Shown: positions 10,487 to 19,419, numbered from the stretch's first letter. The stretch is 64,000 nt of DNA from Sphingomonas hankookensis (GCF_001619955.1 NZ_LQQO01000008.1:62001-126000); one strand, 5' to 3'. The notes: generated by a model not told the origin, from the letters alone. Program-made: numbers and translations.

Positions 10487-10693
10487 TCAACGCTTGGCCG
10501 CCGCCTTGGCCTGCCTGCCATAATGATGATGCGCCGCGATGCAGCCGGCGACCGCGCCCAGCTTGCCATGCCCCTTGCCGACCATGTGTCCGGCAACGCC
10601 ACCCACGACCGCGCCACGGATGCACCCCTTGGCGAAGGCCGGCTGGCCTGCGATCAACGCGACCGGCAGGGCGAACAGAGCAACGAACCGCAT
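10487..10693 (-). CDS. Small secreted glycine-zipper-like protein
   Basis: Protein of 68 aa with a clear signal peptide (MRFVALFALPVALIAGQPAFA). The mature part contains a GxxxG-type glycine-rich helix (GAVVGGVAGHMVGKGHGKLGA), two cysteines and a His/Lys-rich tail. Similar small proteins with glycine zippers are common in sphingomonads and may sit in the membrane or periplasm. A GAGACGGG-like purine stretch precedes the start. No function is known. Confidence 0.65.
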   Translation of the reverse strand: MRFVALFALPVALIAGQPAFAKGCIRGAVVGGVAGHMVGKGHGKLGAVAGCIAAHHHYGRQAKAAAKR

Positions 10694-10791
10694 GTCCCGT
10701 CTCCTTCTATCGAGACGGTATCTACGGCCCGACCCAAGCCTGGGTTGCGTTAAACTTTCGTCATGTCGCCGGGCCCGCTACGGGAGGAGCC

Positions 10792-11067
10792 ATGGACCTC
10801 GACCAGCTGCTTCACCATTATTTCGGCACCGCCGATCCCGACACGCTGATCGCTGCCGAACAGGACGCCGCCCGCGAGCGGATGAGCATCGATTTCGGCG
10901 TCGAACGCGATCCCTCGCGCCGGTTCGCCTTGTGGACGCTGATGGACGCCTTCGGCTTCGCCCCGCCGCCGGCGCAAGCGTTCGAGAAGGCGCCAGAACT
11001 GCGTGCGGCGGCCGAGCGCTATCTCGACGCCGCCTGGCGGGTCGAGCGCGACGGGACGCCCGACTGA
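10792..11067 (+). CDS. Conserved small cytoplasmic protein of unknown function
   Basis: Protein of 91 aa, acidic and mostly helical, with no signal peptide or membrane segment. The start at 10792 has a strong Shine-Dalgarno (GGGAGGAG). The stop overlaps the sugE start as TGATG-type sequence (ATG at 11067), so the two are translationally coupled. The protein is rich in Ala, Asp, Arg and Phe (FALWTLMDAFGFAPPP). I do not recognise a family. Coupling to a multidrug/guanidinium exporter gene is the only hint of role. Confidence 0.7.
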   Translation: MDLDQLLHHYFGTADPDTLIAAEQDAARERMSIDFGVERDPSRRFALWTLMDAFGFAPPPAQAFEKAPELRAAAERYLDAAWRVERDGTPD

Positions 11068-11381
11068 TGCCATGGGTGCTGCTGACCATCGCCGGCCTGC
11101 TGGAGATCGTCTGGGCCTATTATATGAAGCTGTCCGACGGCTTCTCGAAACCCTGGCCGACGCTTGCGACCTTCGTCGCGATGTTCGCCAGCTTCGGCCT
11201 GTTGTCGCTGGCGATGAAGCAGCTGCCGCTCGGCACCAGCTATATGGTCTGGACCGGCATCGGCGCCCTGGGCGCCTTCGTGGTCGGCATCGTGATCCTC
11301 GGCGAAGCGGTCACCCCGCTGCGCTTGGTCGCGGCGGCGATGCTGCTCGGCGGGCTGGTGCTGATGAAGCTCGCGTCCTGA
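11067..11381 (+). CDS. sugE: SMR-family guanidinium exporter (SugE/Gdx type)
   Basis: Four-helix small multidrug resistance protein, 104 aa, acting as a dimeric proton antiporter. The conserved Glu of helix 1 is in GLLEIVWAYYMKLSDGF, the SugE/Gdx arrangement, and the GTSYMVWTGIGALGAFVVG segment of helix 3 is typical. Family knowledge points to guanidinium or quaternary-ammonium export. It is coupled to the upstream small gene. A family B pair follows nine bases after the stop. A second SMR protein of the EmrE type is encoded at 37616-37948. Confidence 0.92.
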   Translation: MPWVLLTIAGLLEIVWAYYMKLSDGFSKPWPTLATFVAMFASFGLLSLAMKQLPLGTSYMVWTGIGALGAFVVGIVILGEAVTPLRLVAAAMLLGGLVLMKLAS

Positions 11382-11389
11382 CCGCCCCC

Positions 11390-11469
11390 GTATCCCCGCG
11401 CAGGCGGGGATCCAGGGTAACGGAGCGGGACGTCTGTGGCTCTGGATCCCCGCCTGCGCGGGGATACGG
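11390..11469. repeat. Family B inverted pair, copy 3
   Basis: GTATCCCCGCGCAGGCGGGG and its reverse complement face each other around about 35 bases. It lies immediately downstream of sugE and upstream of rsmE, and may terminate or stabilise the sugE transcript. Confidence 0.85.
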
Positions 11470-11510
11470 ACGTTTGAACCCGAACCCGATCATCTCTAAC
11501 CCCCGTCTCC

Positions 11511-12254
11511 ATGCCCGCTACCCCCGCCTGGCCGCCCGATTCGTCGCCCCGCCTGTTCGTCGAACAGCCCCTCGCAGAAAGCGCCCGCATCCGCCTCGAC
11601 GGGGCACAGGCACATTATCTGCTGTCGGTGATGCGCCTGAAGGACGGCGACGTCGTCCGCCTGTTCGACGACACGGCCGGCGAATGGCTTGCCCGCGCCA
11701 CGGAGGTGCGCAAGCGCGACCTGATCCTCGCCGTCGAGCACCAGATGCGCCCGCGCGAAATCGTCCCCGACCTGTGGCTGTGCATTGCGCCTACCAAGAA
11801 GGGCCGCATCGACTGGGTGATCGAAAAGGCGTGCGAGCTGGGCGTCGACCGGATCGTGCCGGTGCTCACCCGGCGGACGGTGGTCGACCGCCTCAACCTC
11901 GACCGCCTGCGCGCCCATGCCATCGAAGCGGCCGAGCAATGCGGCCGCACGGCGCTCCCCGCCTTGCTCGAACCGGTGAAGCTGCCCGCGCTGCTACGCG
12001 ACTGGCCGGCCGAGCGCGCGCTGTTCTTCGCCGACGAGACCGGCGGCGTCCCCGCCTTCGACGCGATGCGCGCCCGCCCCGGCCCGGCAGCGATCCTGAT
12101 CGGCCCGGAAGGCGGCTTCGACCCGGAGGAGCGCGAACAGGTCCGCGCCCATCCCCAGGCCATCGGCATGGCGCTCGGCCCGCGCATCCTGCGCGCCGAA
12201 ACCGCGGCGGCGGCGGCGACCGCGTTGTGGATGGCTGCGGCCGGCGACTGGTAG
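11511..12254 (+). CDS. rsmE: 16S rRNA m3U1498 methyltransferase RsmE
   Basis: SPOUT-family methyltransferase that modifies U1498 of 16S rRNA using SAM, 247 aa. The N-terminal PUA-like part includes HYLLSVMRLKDGD (about 36-48). The SPOUT knot shows KKGRIDWVIEKACELGV, the EAAEQCGR motif, LIGPEGGF, and the C-terminal LGPRILRAETAAAAA that closes the SAM pocket. Starts at the first ATG. gshA follows 67 bases downstream, an order that is conserved in alphaproteobacteria. Confidence 0.95.
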   Translation: MPATPAWPPDSSPRLFVEQPLAESARIRLDGAQAHYLLSVMRLKDGDVVRLFDDTAGEWLARATEVRKRDLILAVEHQMRPREIVPDLWLCIAPTKKGRIDWVIEKACELGVDRIVPVLTRRTVVDRLNLDRLRAHAIEAAEQCGRTALPALLEPVKLPALLRDWPAERALFFADETGGVPAFDAMRARPGPAAILIGPEGGFDPEEREQVRAHPQAIGMALGPRILRAETAAAAATALWMAAAGDW

Positions 12255-12321
12255 CCGGGCTTTGCCTGTATCAATGACAGCCCCCTAGCGCGGCCCGTCC
12301 GTGCGGCGTATGGGCGCGATC

Positions 12322-13695
12322 ATGAGCACGAAGACCGTTTCGGACAGCAACGCAGCGGTCATCGAGGACCGCTCGCAACTGATCGCCTATTTCGCCGGGG
12401 GCGAGAAGCCCGCCGAACGCTGGCGCATCGGCACCGAACATGAGAAGTTCGTCTATCGCACCAGCGACCATGCCGCCCCGTCCTATGACGAACCCGGCGG
12501 CATCCGCGACCTGCTCGCCGGCCTCGAACGCTTCGGCTGGCGCCCGGTCGAAGAGGGCGGCAAGGTCATCGCGCTGACCGGCAAGGACGGATCGGTCAGC
12601 CTCGAACCCGCCGGTCAGTTCGAACTGTCGGGCGCGCCGCTCGAAAACCTGCACCAGACCTGCGCCGAAACCGGCCGCCATCTCGATCAGGTCAAGGCGG
12701 TCGGCGACGAACTCGGCCTCGGCTTCCTCGGGCTGGGCATGTGGCCCGACAAGCGCCGCGACGAACTGCCGATCATGCCCAAGGGCCGCTACGGCATCAT
12801 GCTCAACCACATGCCGCGCGTCGGCAGCATGGGTCTCGACATGATGCTGCGCACCTGCACGATCCAGGTGAACCTCGACTATGCGAGCGAGGCGGACATG
12901 GTGCAGAAATTCCGCGTCGGCCTCGCGCTGCAGCCGCTCGCGACCGCGCTGTTCGCCAATTCGCCCTTCACCGACGGCCTGCCCAACGGCCAGCTTTCCT
13001 ATCGCTCGCACATCTGGTCCGACACCGATCCCGCGCGCACCGGCATGCTGCCCTTCGTATTCGAGGACGGCTTCGGCTACGAACGCTATGCCGACTACGC
13101 CCTCGATGTCCCGATGTACTTCGTCTATCGCGACGGCCGCTATATCGACGCCGCCGGCCTGTCGTTCCGCGACTTCCTGAAGGGTGAGCTGTCGGTCCTG
13201 CCGGGCGAAAAGCCGACGATGGAGGATTGGGCCGACCATCTCTCCACCGCTTTCCCCGAAGTGCGCCTCAAGACCTTCCTCGAAATGCGTGGTGCCGATG
13301 GGGGGCCGTGGGGCCGCATCTGCGCCCTCCCCGCCCTGTGGGTCGGGTTACTCTACGACCAGGGCGCACTCGACGCCGCATGGGATCTGGTGAAGGGCTG
13401 GTCGATCGAGGACCGCCAGCGCCTCCGCGACACGGTCCCTGCGCTCGGCCTCGACGCCCCGCTGCCCGGCGGCGGCACCCTGCGCGATGTCGCGGGTGAC
13501 GTTCTCGACATCGCCAGCCGGGGCCTCAGCGCCCGCCGCCGCCTCAGCGCCTCGGGCGACGACGAAAGCGGCTTCCTCGAACCGCTGCGCGAAGTCGTCC
13601 GTTCGGGCAAGGTCCCGGCGCAGGTCCTGCTCGACAAGTTCGCCGGCGAATGGGGTGGCGACCTGTCGAAGGTGTACGGCGAATATAGTTTCTAA
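12322..13695 (+). CDS. gshA: Glutamate-cysteine ligase, plant/alphaproteobacterial type
   Basis: First enzyme of glutathione synthesis, ATP-dependent ligation of glutamate and cysteine. The protein has 457 aa and resembles the plant/alphaproteobacterial GCS class, not E. coli GshA. Visible landmarks are RIGTEHEKFVYR near residues 39-50, SLEPAGQFELSGAPLENLH near 92-110, and MPKGRYGIMLNHMPRVGSMG followed by MLRTCTIQVNLDY. The start at 12322 (MSTKTVSD) is preferred over GTG at 12301 because it matches the usual family N-terminus. A family C repeat starts six bases after the stop. Confidence 0.95.
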   Translation: MSTKTVSDSNAAVIEDRSQLIAYFAGGEKPAERWRIGTEHEKFVYRTSDHAAPSYDEPGGIRDLLAGLERFGWRPVEEGGKVIALTGKDGSVSLEPAGQFELSGAPLENLHQTCAETGRHLDQVKAVGDELGLGFLGLGMWPDKRRDELPIMPKGRYGIMLNHMPRVGSMGLDMMLRTCTIQVNLDYASEADMVQKFRVGLALQPLATALFANSPFTDGLPNGQLSYRSHIWSDTDPARTGMLPFVFEDGFGYERYADYALDVPMYFVYRDGRYIDAAGLSFRDFLKGELSVLPGEKPTMEDWADHLSTAFPEVRLKTFLEMRGADGGPWGRICALPALWVGLLYDQGALDAAWDLVKGWSIEDRQRLRDTVPALGLDAPLPGGGTLRDVAGDVLDIASRGLSARRRLSASGDDESGFLEPLREVVRSGKVPAQVLLDKFAGEWGGDLSKVYGEYSF

Positions 13696-13700
13696 GCAGA

Positions 13701-13835
13701 TCCTCCCCGCTTCGCGGGGAGGGGGGACCGTCCGCGCAGCGGATGGTGGATGGGCGACGCCGCAAACGCTCCGCCCGTGGCTAAGTCCCTCGACCATGCT
13801 GCGCATGGTCCCCCTCCCCGCGGGGCGGGGAGGAG
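13701..13835. repeat. Family C repeat, copy 1
   Basis: Two GC-rich hairpin halves (CCTCCCCGCTTCGCGGGGAG on the left, CTCCCCGCGGGGCGGGGAGG on the right) flank a middle that includes CCATGCTGCGCATGGT. It lies between convergent gshA and the ICMT-like gene. Its right part (13781-13835) is read as the last 18 codons of the latter. Copy 2 is at 19247-19382. Confidence 0.8.
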
Positions 13836-15100
13836 CTGAACAGCCGTGTCACCAACCCCCGCCGAACCATCCAGTCGCTATACGCCCGGTACACCGGGTC
13901 AGCGCCCAGATGCCATTCCTCGGTCTTCGCCCGCCAGTAATAGACCCCGCTGACGACGGCCAGGATCGCGGTACTCCGCGCCGCCGATGTCCAGCTGTCC
14001 GCGGTGGTCAGCACCGGAATCGTCGAAATCCACCAGAACAGGTTCTTCGACAGATAGGCCGGGTGCCGGCTGAACGCATAGGGTCCATGCGTCAGGATGC
14101 CGCGATGCGTCAGGTTCGAAAACCGCAACCCGAACGCCATCGTCGCCCACGCATAGATCGCGGTCAGCCCTACCAGCACCGCGCCCACGATCCACAACAG
14201 CACCGGATAATCGGCCAGCCAATAGGTCCAGTCCGCCGTTCCCGGATGGTAATCCAGCGGTCCGCCATTGGCCATCAGGATGAACGGCGGATAGCAGATC
14301 AGCGCCGCCGACCACCCCGCCGCATAGGGCGTAGCGCTGCGGATATGCGTATCGAGCGGCCGCATCGCAAGGATATAGCCCGCCGTCGCGAACGCCACGT
14401 CGATCACGAACATGAAGGTGATGAGCCAATTGGCCAAAGGCACCGGCCCGGTCAGCACGGCGGAGCGCTGCGTGCGGATGAACTCGCCGAACCCCGGCGG
14501 CACGATGGCGAGCATGAAGGCGAGGAAGAACGCCTTCACCGCCCAGCCGCGCAGATGGTTCCAGATCGCTTGCGCGTCGATCGGCTCGTCAAGATGCATC
14601 GCCCACGCGCCCAGCGCCCAGCAACCGTCCTTCGGCTCGACCAGCCGCCGGTCGATCCACAGCATGTACGGGATCGACAGCACGAACAGCGGCACCGCCG
14701 CCGCCCCGAACACCCACATCGAAAAGGCGAACCCGCCCTCCCAATAGAACCGCCCGGTGGCATAGATCCCCGCGATTCCGGCCCAGGTGATCCATAGGCC
14801 CGCCAGCTTGGTCAGGCTGATCTCGACCGTTTCGCGCCACGGCCGCACGTTGTTCCAGTCGATCCCTGTCGACGGGTTGCGATGCACCTTGTCGACCAGC
14901 AGCGACCAGAGCACCATCGGCAGCGCACAGGCGGCGACGTTGGTCAGCGCCGCATAGGGCCCGTCCATCCCGTAATGCCACGCGACCGCGACCCAGGCGA
15001 ACAATCCGGCCAGCCCGGCCAACCCCACGCCCGACGATACCGCGGATGCCGGACGCCGGTCGGGTTCGGCTTGCAAGGACAAGGAGTTGGGCTGATACAT
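13781..15100 (-). CDS. Isoprenylcysteine methyltransferase-like membrane protein
   Basis: Polytopic membrane protein of 439 aa, about ten hydrophobic segments. The C-terminal quarter resembles the ICMT/PEMT fold: LTHRGILTHGPYAFSRHPAYL (about 330-350) and, after two helices, YWRAKTEEWHLGADPVYRAY with the conserved E-x8-Y. These bind SAM in the family. The long N-terminal region is unlike eukaryotic ICMT, so the substrate is unknown and prenylcysteine is unlikely in bacteria. The final 18 residues (from SSSPPRGEG on) are encoded by a family C repeat, so the original stop was probably lost or replaced. The gene diverges from the M61 peptidase gene. Confidence 0.75.
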   Translation of the reverse strand: MYQPNSLSLQAEPDRRPASAVSSGVGLAGLAGLFAWVAVAWHYGMDGPYAALTNVAACALPMVLWSLLVDKVHRNPSTGIDWNNVRPWRETVEISLTKLAGLWITWAGIAGIYATGRFYWEGGFAFSMWVFGAAAVPLFVLSIPYMLWIDRRLVEPKDGCWALGAWAMHLDEPIDAQAIWNHLRGWAVKAFFLAFMLAIVPPGFGEFIRTQRSAVLTGPVPLANWLITFMFVIDVAFATAGYILAMRPLDTHIRSATPYAAGWSAALICYPPFILMANGGPLDYHPGTADWTYWLADYPVLLWIVGAVLVGLTAIYAWATMAFGLRFSNLTHRGILTHGPYAFSRHPAYLSKNLFWWISTIPVLTTADSWTSAARSTAILAVVSGVYYWRAKTEEWHLGADPVYRAYSDWMVRRGLVTRLFSSSPPRGEGDHAQHGRGT

Positions 15101-15135
15101 GCGCTATCCGCTACACCCGCGATGGTAAGCATCCG

Positions 15136-17094
15136 GTGAAGCATATCCTTTTCAAAAGGAAGTCCCTGCCCTTGCGTATCGCCTTTGCCGCCCTGTTGCT
15201 GACCACCACCGTCCTTCCCGCCGCCGCGCAGCAGATCAACCCGCCCGGCAACACCCTGCCCCAGCCGACGCCGATCGTGGATACCGTGCCCGTAGCGCGC
15301 GAAGTGGACTATCCCGGCACCATCAAGCTCGACGTCGATGCGACCGACACCGTGCAGGGCATCTTCCGCGTGAAGGAAACCATTCCGGTCGCGCGCAGCG
15401 GGCACATGGTGCTGCTGATGCCGAAATGGCTGCCCGGCAAGCACGGCCCGCGCGGCGAGATCGAGAAGCTGGCCGGCCTGGTCGTACGCGCCAACGGGCG
15501 CGAGCTGCCTTGGACCCGCGACGTGCTCGACATGTTCGCCTTCCATATCGACGTGCCGGCGGGTGCGAAGAATCTCGACGTACAGTTCCAGTTCCTGACC
15601 GCGCAGCAGGGCGATCAGGGCCGCATCGTCGTGACTCCGGAAATGCTGAACCTCCAGTTCGAATCGGTCAGCCTCTATCCGGCGGGCTATTTCACCCGCC
15701 GTATCCCGATCGAGGCGACGGTGCGCTACCCCGCCGGCTGGACCGCCGCATCGGGCCTGCCGTCGAAGGTGCAGAACGGCGTCTATCGCTACGACCGCAC
15801 CAGCTACGAAACGCTGATCGATTCGCCGGTGTTCGCCGGCAAATATTTCAAGCGCTTCCCGCTGACCGACCGCGTCGGGCTGAACGTCGTCGCCGACAAG
15901 CCGTCGGAACTGGCCGCTACGCCCGAGCAGATCGCGGCACATACCCGGCTGGTCGAACAGGCGGTGAAGCTGTTCGGCGCGCAGCATTACGACAAGTACG
16001 AATTCCTGCTGTCGATCACCGACAAGATGGGGTCGATCGGCCTCGAACATCACCGCTCTTCGGAGAATGGCGTCGATCCGGGCTATTTCACCGACTGGAA
16101 TGCGGGCCCTGGCGAACGCAACCTGCTGCCGCACGAATTCACCCATAGCTGGGACGGCAAGTTCCGCCGCGGGGCGGACCTGTTCACCCCCGATTTCCGC
16201 ACACCGATGCGCAACTCGATGCTGTGGGTCTATGAAGGGCAGACGCAATTCTGGGGCTATGTGCTGCAGGCACGCTCGGGCCTGGTGTCGAAGCAGGATA
16301 CGCTCGACGCCTATGCCGACATCGCCGCGGCGCTGGACGCGCGCGAGGGGCGTCAGTGGCGTCCGCTGATCGACACCACCAACGATCCGGTCATCACCGC
16401 CCGTCGTCCCAAGGGCTGGGTCAGCTGGCAGCGGTCGGAGGATTATTACAACGAAGGCCTGCTGGTGTGGATGGAGGTCGATTCGATCCTGCGCAAGCAG
16501 TCGGGCGGCACCAAGTCGATGGACGATTTCGCCCGCGCCTTCTTCGGCGTGCGCGACGGCGACTGGGGAGTGCTGCCCTATACCCAGGCCGATATCGTCA
16601 AGACGCTGAACGCCATCCAGCCCTATGACTGGGCCGGCTTCCTCGACAAGCGCCTGAACGCCCGCACCGACCGCGCGCCGATCGACGGCTTTGCCGCCAA
16701 TGGCTACCGGATCGTCTATACCGACACGCCAACGCCGTATCTGAAGGGGCGCGAAAAGAGCGCCGGCGGCGTGTCCGTCCCCTATTCGCTCGGCCTGACC
16801 GTGAACAAGGACGGCAAGGTCGGCTCGGTGATCTGGGGCAGCCCGGCGTTCAAGGCCGGGTTCGAAACCGGCACGACCATCGTCGCGGTGAACGGCACCG
16901 CCTATACCCCCGACCGGCTGCGCGACGCGGTTGGCGCGGCGAAGGGCACCAAGGACCCGATCCGCCTGACCGTCCGCATGGACGAGAGCGTGCGCGAGGT
17001 CGCCATCCCCTATTTCGACGGCCATCGCTATCCGCGCCTCGAAAAGGTCGGCGACGGCGACAGCGGCCTCGACCGCCTGCTGACCGCCAGATAA
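15136..17094 (+). CDS. M61-family metallopeptidase with PDZ domain
   Basis: Exported glycyl aminopeptidase-like enzyme of family M61, 652 aa. GTG at 15136 is chosen because it gives MKHILFKRKSLPLRIAFAAL, a good signal peptide ending AAAQQ. TTG at 15172 is an alternative with a better Shine-Dalgarno (AAAAGGA). The zinc motif HEFTH is at 333-337, within LLPHEFTHSWDGK, and WVYEGQTQFWGYVL supplies the third zinc ligand region. A PDZ domain (about 555-635) contains GSPAFKAGFETGTTIVAVNG. It probably trims peptides in the periplasm. A stem-loop follows the stop. Confidence 0.93.
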   Translation: MKHILFKRKSLPLRIAFAALLLTTTVLPAAAQQINPPGNTLPQPTPIVDTVPVAREVDYPGTIKLDVDATDTVQGIFRVKETIPVARSGHMVLLMPKWLPGKHGPRGEIEKLAGLVVRANGRELPWTRDVLDMFAFHIDVPAGAKNLDVQFQFLTAQQGDQGRIVVTPEMLNLQFESVSLYPAGYFTRRIPIEATVRYPAGWTAASGLPSKVQNGVYRYDRTSYETLIDSPVFAGKYFKRFPLTDRVGLNVVADKPSELAATPEQIAAHTRLVEQAVKLFGAQHYDKYEFLLSITDKMGSIGLEHHRSSENGVDPGYFTDWNAGPGERNLLPHEFTHSWDGKFRRGADLFTPDFRTPMRNSMLWVYEGQTQFWGYVLQARSGLVSKQDTLDAYADIAAALDAREGRQWRPLIDTTNDPVITARRPKGWVSWQRSEDYYNEGLLVWMEVDSILRKQSGGTKSMDDFARAFFGVRDGDWGVLPYTQADIVKTLNAIQPYDWAGFLDKRLNARTDRAPIDGFAANGYRIVYTDTPTPYLKGREKSAGGVSVPYSLGLTVNKDGKVGSVIWGSPAFKAGFETGTTIVAVNGTAYTPDRLRDAVGAAKGTKDPIRLTVRMDESVREVAIPYFDGHRYPRLEKVGDGDSGLDRLLTAR

Positions 17095-17104
17095 GCCGCA
17101 CGCG

Positions 17105-17133
17105 CCATCCGGTCCCACATCGGGACCGGATGG
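17105..17133 (+). terminator. Stem-loop after the M61 peptidase gene
   Basis: Perfect 12-bp stem CCATCCGGTCCC/GGGACCGGATGG with loop ACATC, 10 bases after the stop. No T-run follows, so it may be a Rho-dependent or mRNA-end stabilising hairpin and not a classical terminator. Confidence 0.55.
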
Positions 17134-17236
17134 ACGCGTCCGCAACGATTCCAAGGAAAAGCCCCTTCTCCGTTCGTAAATAACCGGTAAAGGGCGCGTC
17201 TACCGCGCATACGCGTGAGACGAGGGAGTATTATCA

Positions 17237-17812
17237 ATGCGCATCGACATGGTGCCGGTCGGCGACAACCCGCCCAACAGCCTGAACGTCATCATCGAAG
17301 TTCCGACCGGCGGCGAACCGGTCAAGTATGAATTCGACAAGGCTTCGGGCGCGCTCTTCGTCGATCGCATCCTGCACACGCCGATGCGCTATCCGGCGAA
17401 TTACGGCTTCGTGCCGCACACCCTGTCGCCCGATGGCGATCCGCTCGACGCGCTGGTCGTGTCGCGTTCGCCCTTCATCCCCGGCTGCGTCGTCCGCGCG
17501 CGCCCGATCGCGGTGCTGAACCTCGAGGACGAAGCCGGCGGCGACGAAAAGCTGGTCTGCGTGCCGGTCGACTCGACCTTCCCCTATTACAGCAATGTCG
17601 GCGAAAAGGCCGATCTGCCGGAGATCGTGTTCGAACAGATCGAACATTTCTTCACCCACTATAAGGACCTCGAAAAGAAGAAGTGGGTCCGTATCGGTAC
17701 GTGGGGCGGCGCCGAGGAAGCCAAGCGCATCACCCTCGAAGCGATCGAGCGTTACAACGAAGCCAAGGCGCAGGGCGAGGAACCGCACGACTACGAAGTT
17801 CCGGGTCGCTGA
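17237..17812 (+). CDS. ppa: Inorganic pyrophosphatase, family I
   Basis: Soluble Mg-dependent enzyme that hydrolyses diphosphate to two phosphates and drives biosynthesis forward. The length of 191 aa is somewhat above the usual 175. Active-site signatures are VEIP-type IIEVPTGGEPVKYEFDK (about 15-31), MRYPANYGFVPHTLSPDGDP and DPLDALV (D-P-D-A-L). The C-terminal HYKDLEKKKWVRIGTWGGAEEAK is typical. The start has a weak GAGGGAG ribosome binding site. A family A element follows the stop by 41 bases. Confidence 0.97.
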   Translation: MRIDMVPVGDNPPNSLNVIIEVPTGGEPVKYEFDKASGALFVDRILHTPMRYPANYGFVPHTLSPDGDPLDALVVSRSPFIPGCVVRARPIAVLNLEDEAGGDEKLVCVPVDSTFPYYSNVGEKADLPEIVFEQIEHFFTHYKDLEKKKWVRIGTWGGAEEAKRITLEAIERYNEAKAQGEEPHDYEVPGR

Positions 17813-17852
17813 TTTGACCTCTGGGGGATACACTTGACGATCCCCCATTCTT

Positions 17853-17933
17853 CGTCACCCCGGGCTTGACCCGGGGTCCCGCTTATTCTCGACGGAAGGG
17901 AAAGCGGGACCCCGGATCAGGTCCGGGGTGACG
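17853..17933. repeat. Family A elements, facing pair (copies 3 and 4)
   Basis: A forward element (17853-17887) reads with ppa, and a reverse element (about 17901-17933) reads with the TfoX-like gene on the minus strand. Both keep the CCCCGG/CCGGGG hairpin and AAGCGGGAC or its complement. The reverse copy contains the last five codons and the stop of the TfoX-like gene. Confidence 0.85.
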
Positions 17934-18291
17934 CCTGATCGCGCTGCTTGCGCTTCTTCACCGGCGCGCGCCGCCCGGCCTCGACCGCCAGCACCGCCCA
18001 TTCGCGCAGCGCATCGGCATCGTCGAGCACATCGTCCGACGCACGGCGATAGTTCATCGTCGCGATGCTGCCGTCCTTGCGCGCCATCGAAAACCGCTCG
18101 GCACCGGCCGCATCCCAGGCGGCATCGCTCTCCGCATCGGCCTTGAACCACAACGTATCGTCGCCGACGATCGCGAACACGGTCCCGTCCAGATACAGCG
18201 TCGCGCCGCCCATCATCCGCCGCCATGTCACCTGCCCGAGCGGCGCGAGCGACTCCTCGATCCACGCCAGCAATCCTTCGTCCGCGCTCAT
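17917..18291 (-). CDS. TfoX/Sxy N-terminal-domain protein
   Basis: Small protein of 124 aa with the TfoX N-terminal fold: WRRMMGGATLYLDGTVFAIVGDDTLWFKAD is characteristic (about 24-53, shown here as fragments WRRMMGGATLYLDG and TLWFKAD). In gammaproteobacteria TfoX/Sxy proteins control competence, but alphaproteobacterial stand-alone N-terminal domains have no settled role. The ATG at 18291 overlaps the TGA of the EamA gene (ATGA), so it is the second gene of that unit. The C-terminal tail is Lys/Arg-rich and its last residues ASPRT are encoded by a family A repeat. Confidence 0.8.
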   Translation of the reverse strand: MSADEGLLAWIEESLAPLGQVTWRRMMGGATLYLDGTVFAIVGDDTLWFKADAESDAAWDAAGAERFSMARKDGSIATMNYRRASDDVLDDADALREWAVLAVEAGRRAPVKKRKQRDQASPRT

Positions 18292-19181
18292 GCCCCCGCC
18301 TCGCTCTGCACCGCCGGCACCCGCCGCCGGACTGCAACGATGCATCCTGCCACGATCAGCAGCGCACCGACCACCGTATAGAGCGACACCGTCTCGCCGA
18401 ACGCGACCCAGCCGCTGACCGCCGCCCACAGGAACGCGCTATATTCGACCGGGGCCAGCACCTGCGCCTCCGCCCGCGCATAGGCCCAGGCCAGCGCCAT
18501 CATCGATGCGGTGCCCAGCACCACCGCGCCCAGCAGCGTCGCATATTGCGACGGCGCCGGCATCGCGCCCAGCCACGGTGCCGCCGGCAGCAGCATCAGC
18601 CCCATGACCAGGCTGGAAAACAGCGCGACCTCCAAGGGGTCCGCCGCCTGCGCCTGTCGCCGCAACAGGATCAGGCTGACGGCATAGAGGATCGACGCCG
18701 CGACGCAGGCGAGGCTGCCGAGCACCGCCTGCGTCGACGCATCCGCCTGCACCTCGCCCGCCGCGATCACCAGCACGCCGAGCGAGGCGACCAGCGACCC
18801 GACGATCGCGCTGCGCCGGATCGTCTCGCCGAGGAAGAACGCCGCCAGATACAGTGCGATCAGCGGCGCGAGGAAGGTGAGCGCCACCCCCTGCGCCATC
18901 GGCACGCGTGCGAGGCCCCAGAAGAACAGCACGACCGACGCCCCGCCCGCGACCCCGCGTCCGATATGCAGCTTGAGCACGGCCCATGCCGGCCAGCGCC
19001 GACCGCCCGCGACGAACACCACGGCACAAAGCGCCGCACCGGTCAGCGACCGCCACAGCACCGCATTATAGGCGCCGCTATCGATCGACAGCCGCTTCAT
19101 CATTGCGTCCATGATCGTATAGACCATGATCCCCGCCCCGGCGACGAGGAAGGCGCGCAGGCTGGACGACGCGGCGGACAT
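18288..19181 (-). CDS. EamA/DMT-family transporter
   Basis: Ten-helix drug/metabolite transporter, 297 aa, built of two EamA repeats (about 5-135 and 150-285). LWRSLTGAALCAVVF in the first and YAVSLILLRR / SAFLWAAVSGWVAFGE in the second are typical. The start at 19181 has AAAGG eight bases upstream. The substrate is unknown: family members export amino acids, nucleosides or other metabolites. The stop overlaps the next gene. Confidence 0.87.
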   Translation of the reverse strand: MSAASSSLRAFLVAGAGIMVYTIMDAMMKRLSIDSGAYNAVLWRSLTGAALCAVVFVAGGRRWPAWAVLKLHIGRGVAGGASVVLFFWGLARVPMAQGVALTFLAPLIALYLAAFFLGETIRRSAIVGSLVASLGVLVIAAGEVQADASTQAVLGSLACVAASILYAVSLILLRRQAQAADPLEVALFSSLVMGLMLLPAAPWLGAMPAPSQYATLLGAVVLGTASMMALAWAYARAEAQVLAPVEYSAFLWAAVSGWVAFGETVSLYTVVGALLIVAGCIVAVRRRVPAVQSEAGA

Positions 19182-19246
19182 GGGGACCTTTCGGGCTGCG
19201 GATGATGGCGTCCCTGTCGCGCGGCCCGAAGCCGGATGCAACCCGA

Positions 19247-19382
19247 TCCTCCCCGCACGCGGGGAGGGGGACCATGCGCAGCATGGTGGAGGGGGGTGTC
19301 GGCAAACGGAACCGTAGCGTTGCGCGGCGATCCCCCTCCACCATCGCCTCCGGCGACGGTTCCCCTCCCCGTGCCGGGGAGG
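19247..19382. repeat. Family C repeat, copy 2
   Basis: GATCCTCCCCGCACGCGGGG and, at the other end, CCCCTCCCCGTGCCGGGGAG flank ACCATGCGCAGCATGGTGGA and TCCACCATCGCCTCCGGCGA, the same modules as copy 1. It lies between divergent EamA and DUF1345-type genes, the only repeat here found at gene 5' ends. Confidence 0.8.
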
Positions 19383-19419
19383 AATTGTCGCGTCGCAGTT
19401 GGCACGATACACCACCCCC

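Noticed and set aside
14944..17154. A 736-codon open frame opposite the M61 peptidase gene
   Set aside because: Antisense shadow. The plus-strand gene has a signal peptide, HEFTH and a PDZ domain, so only that one is real.
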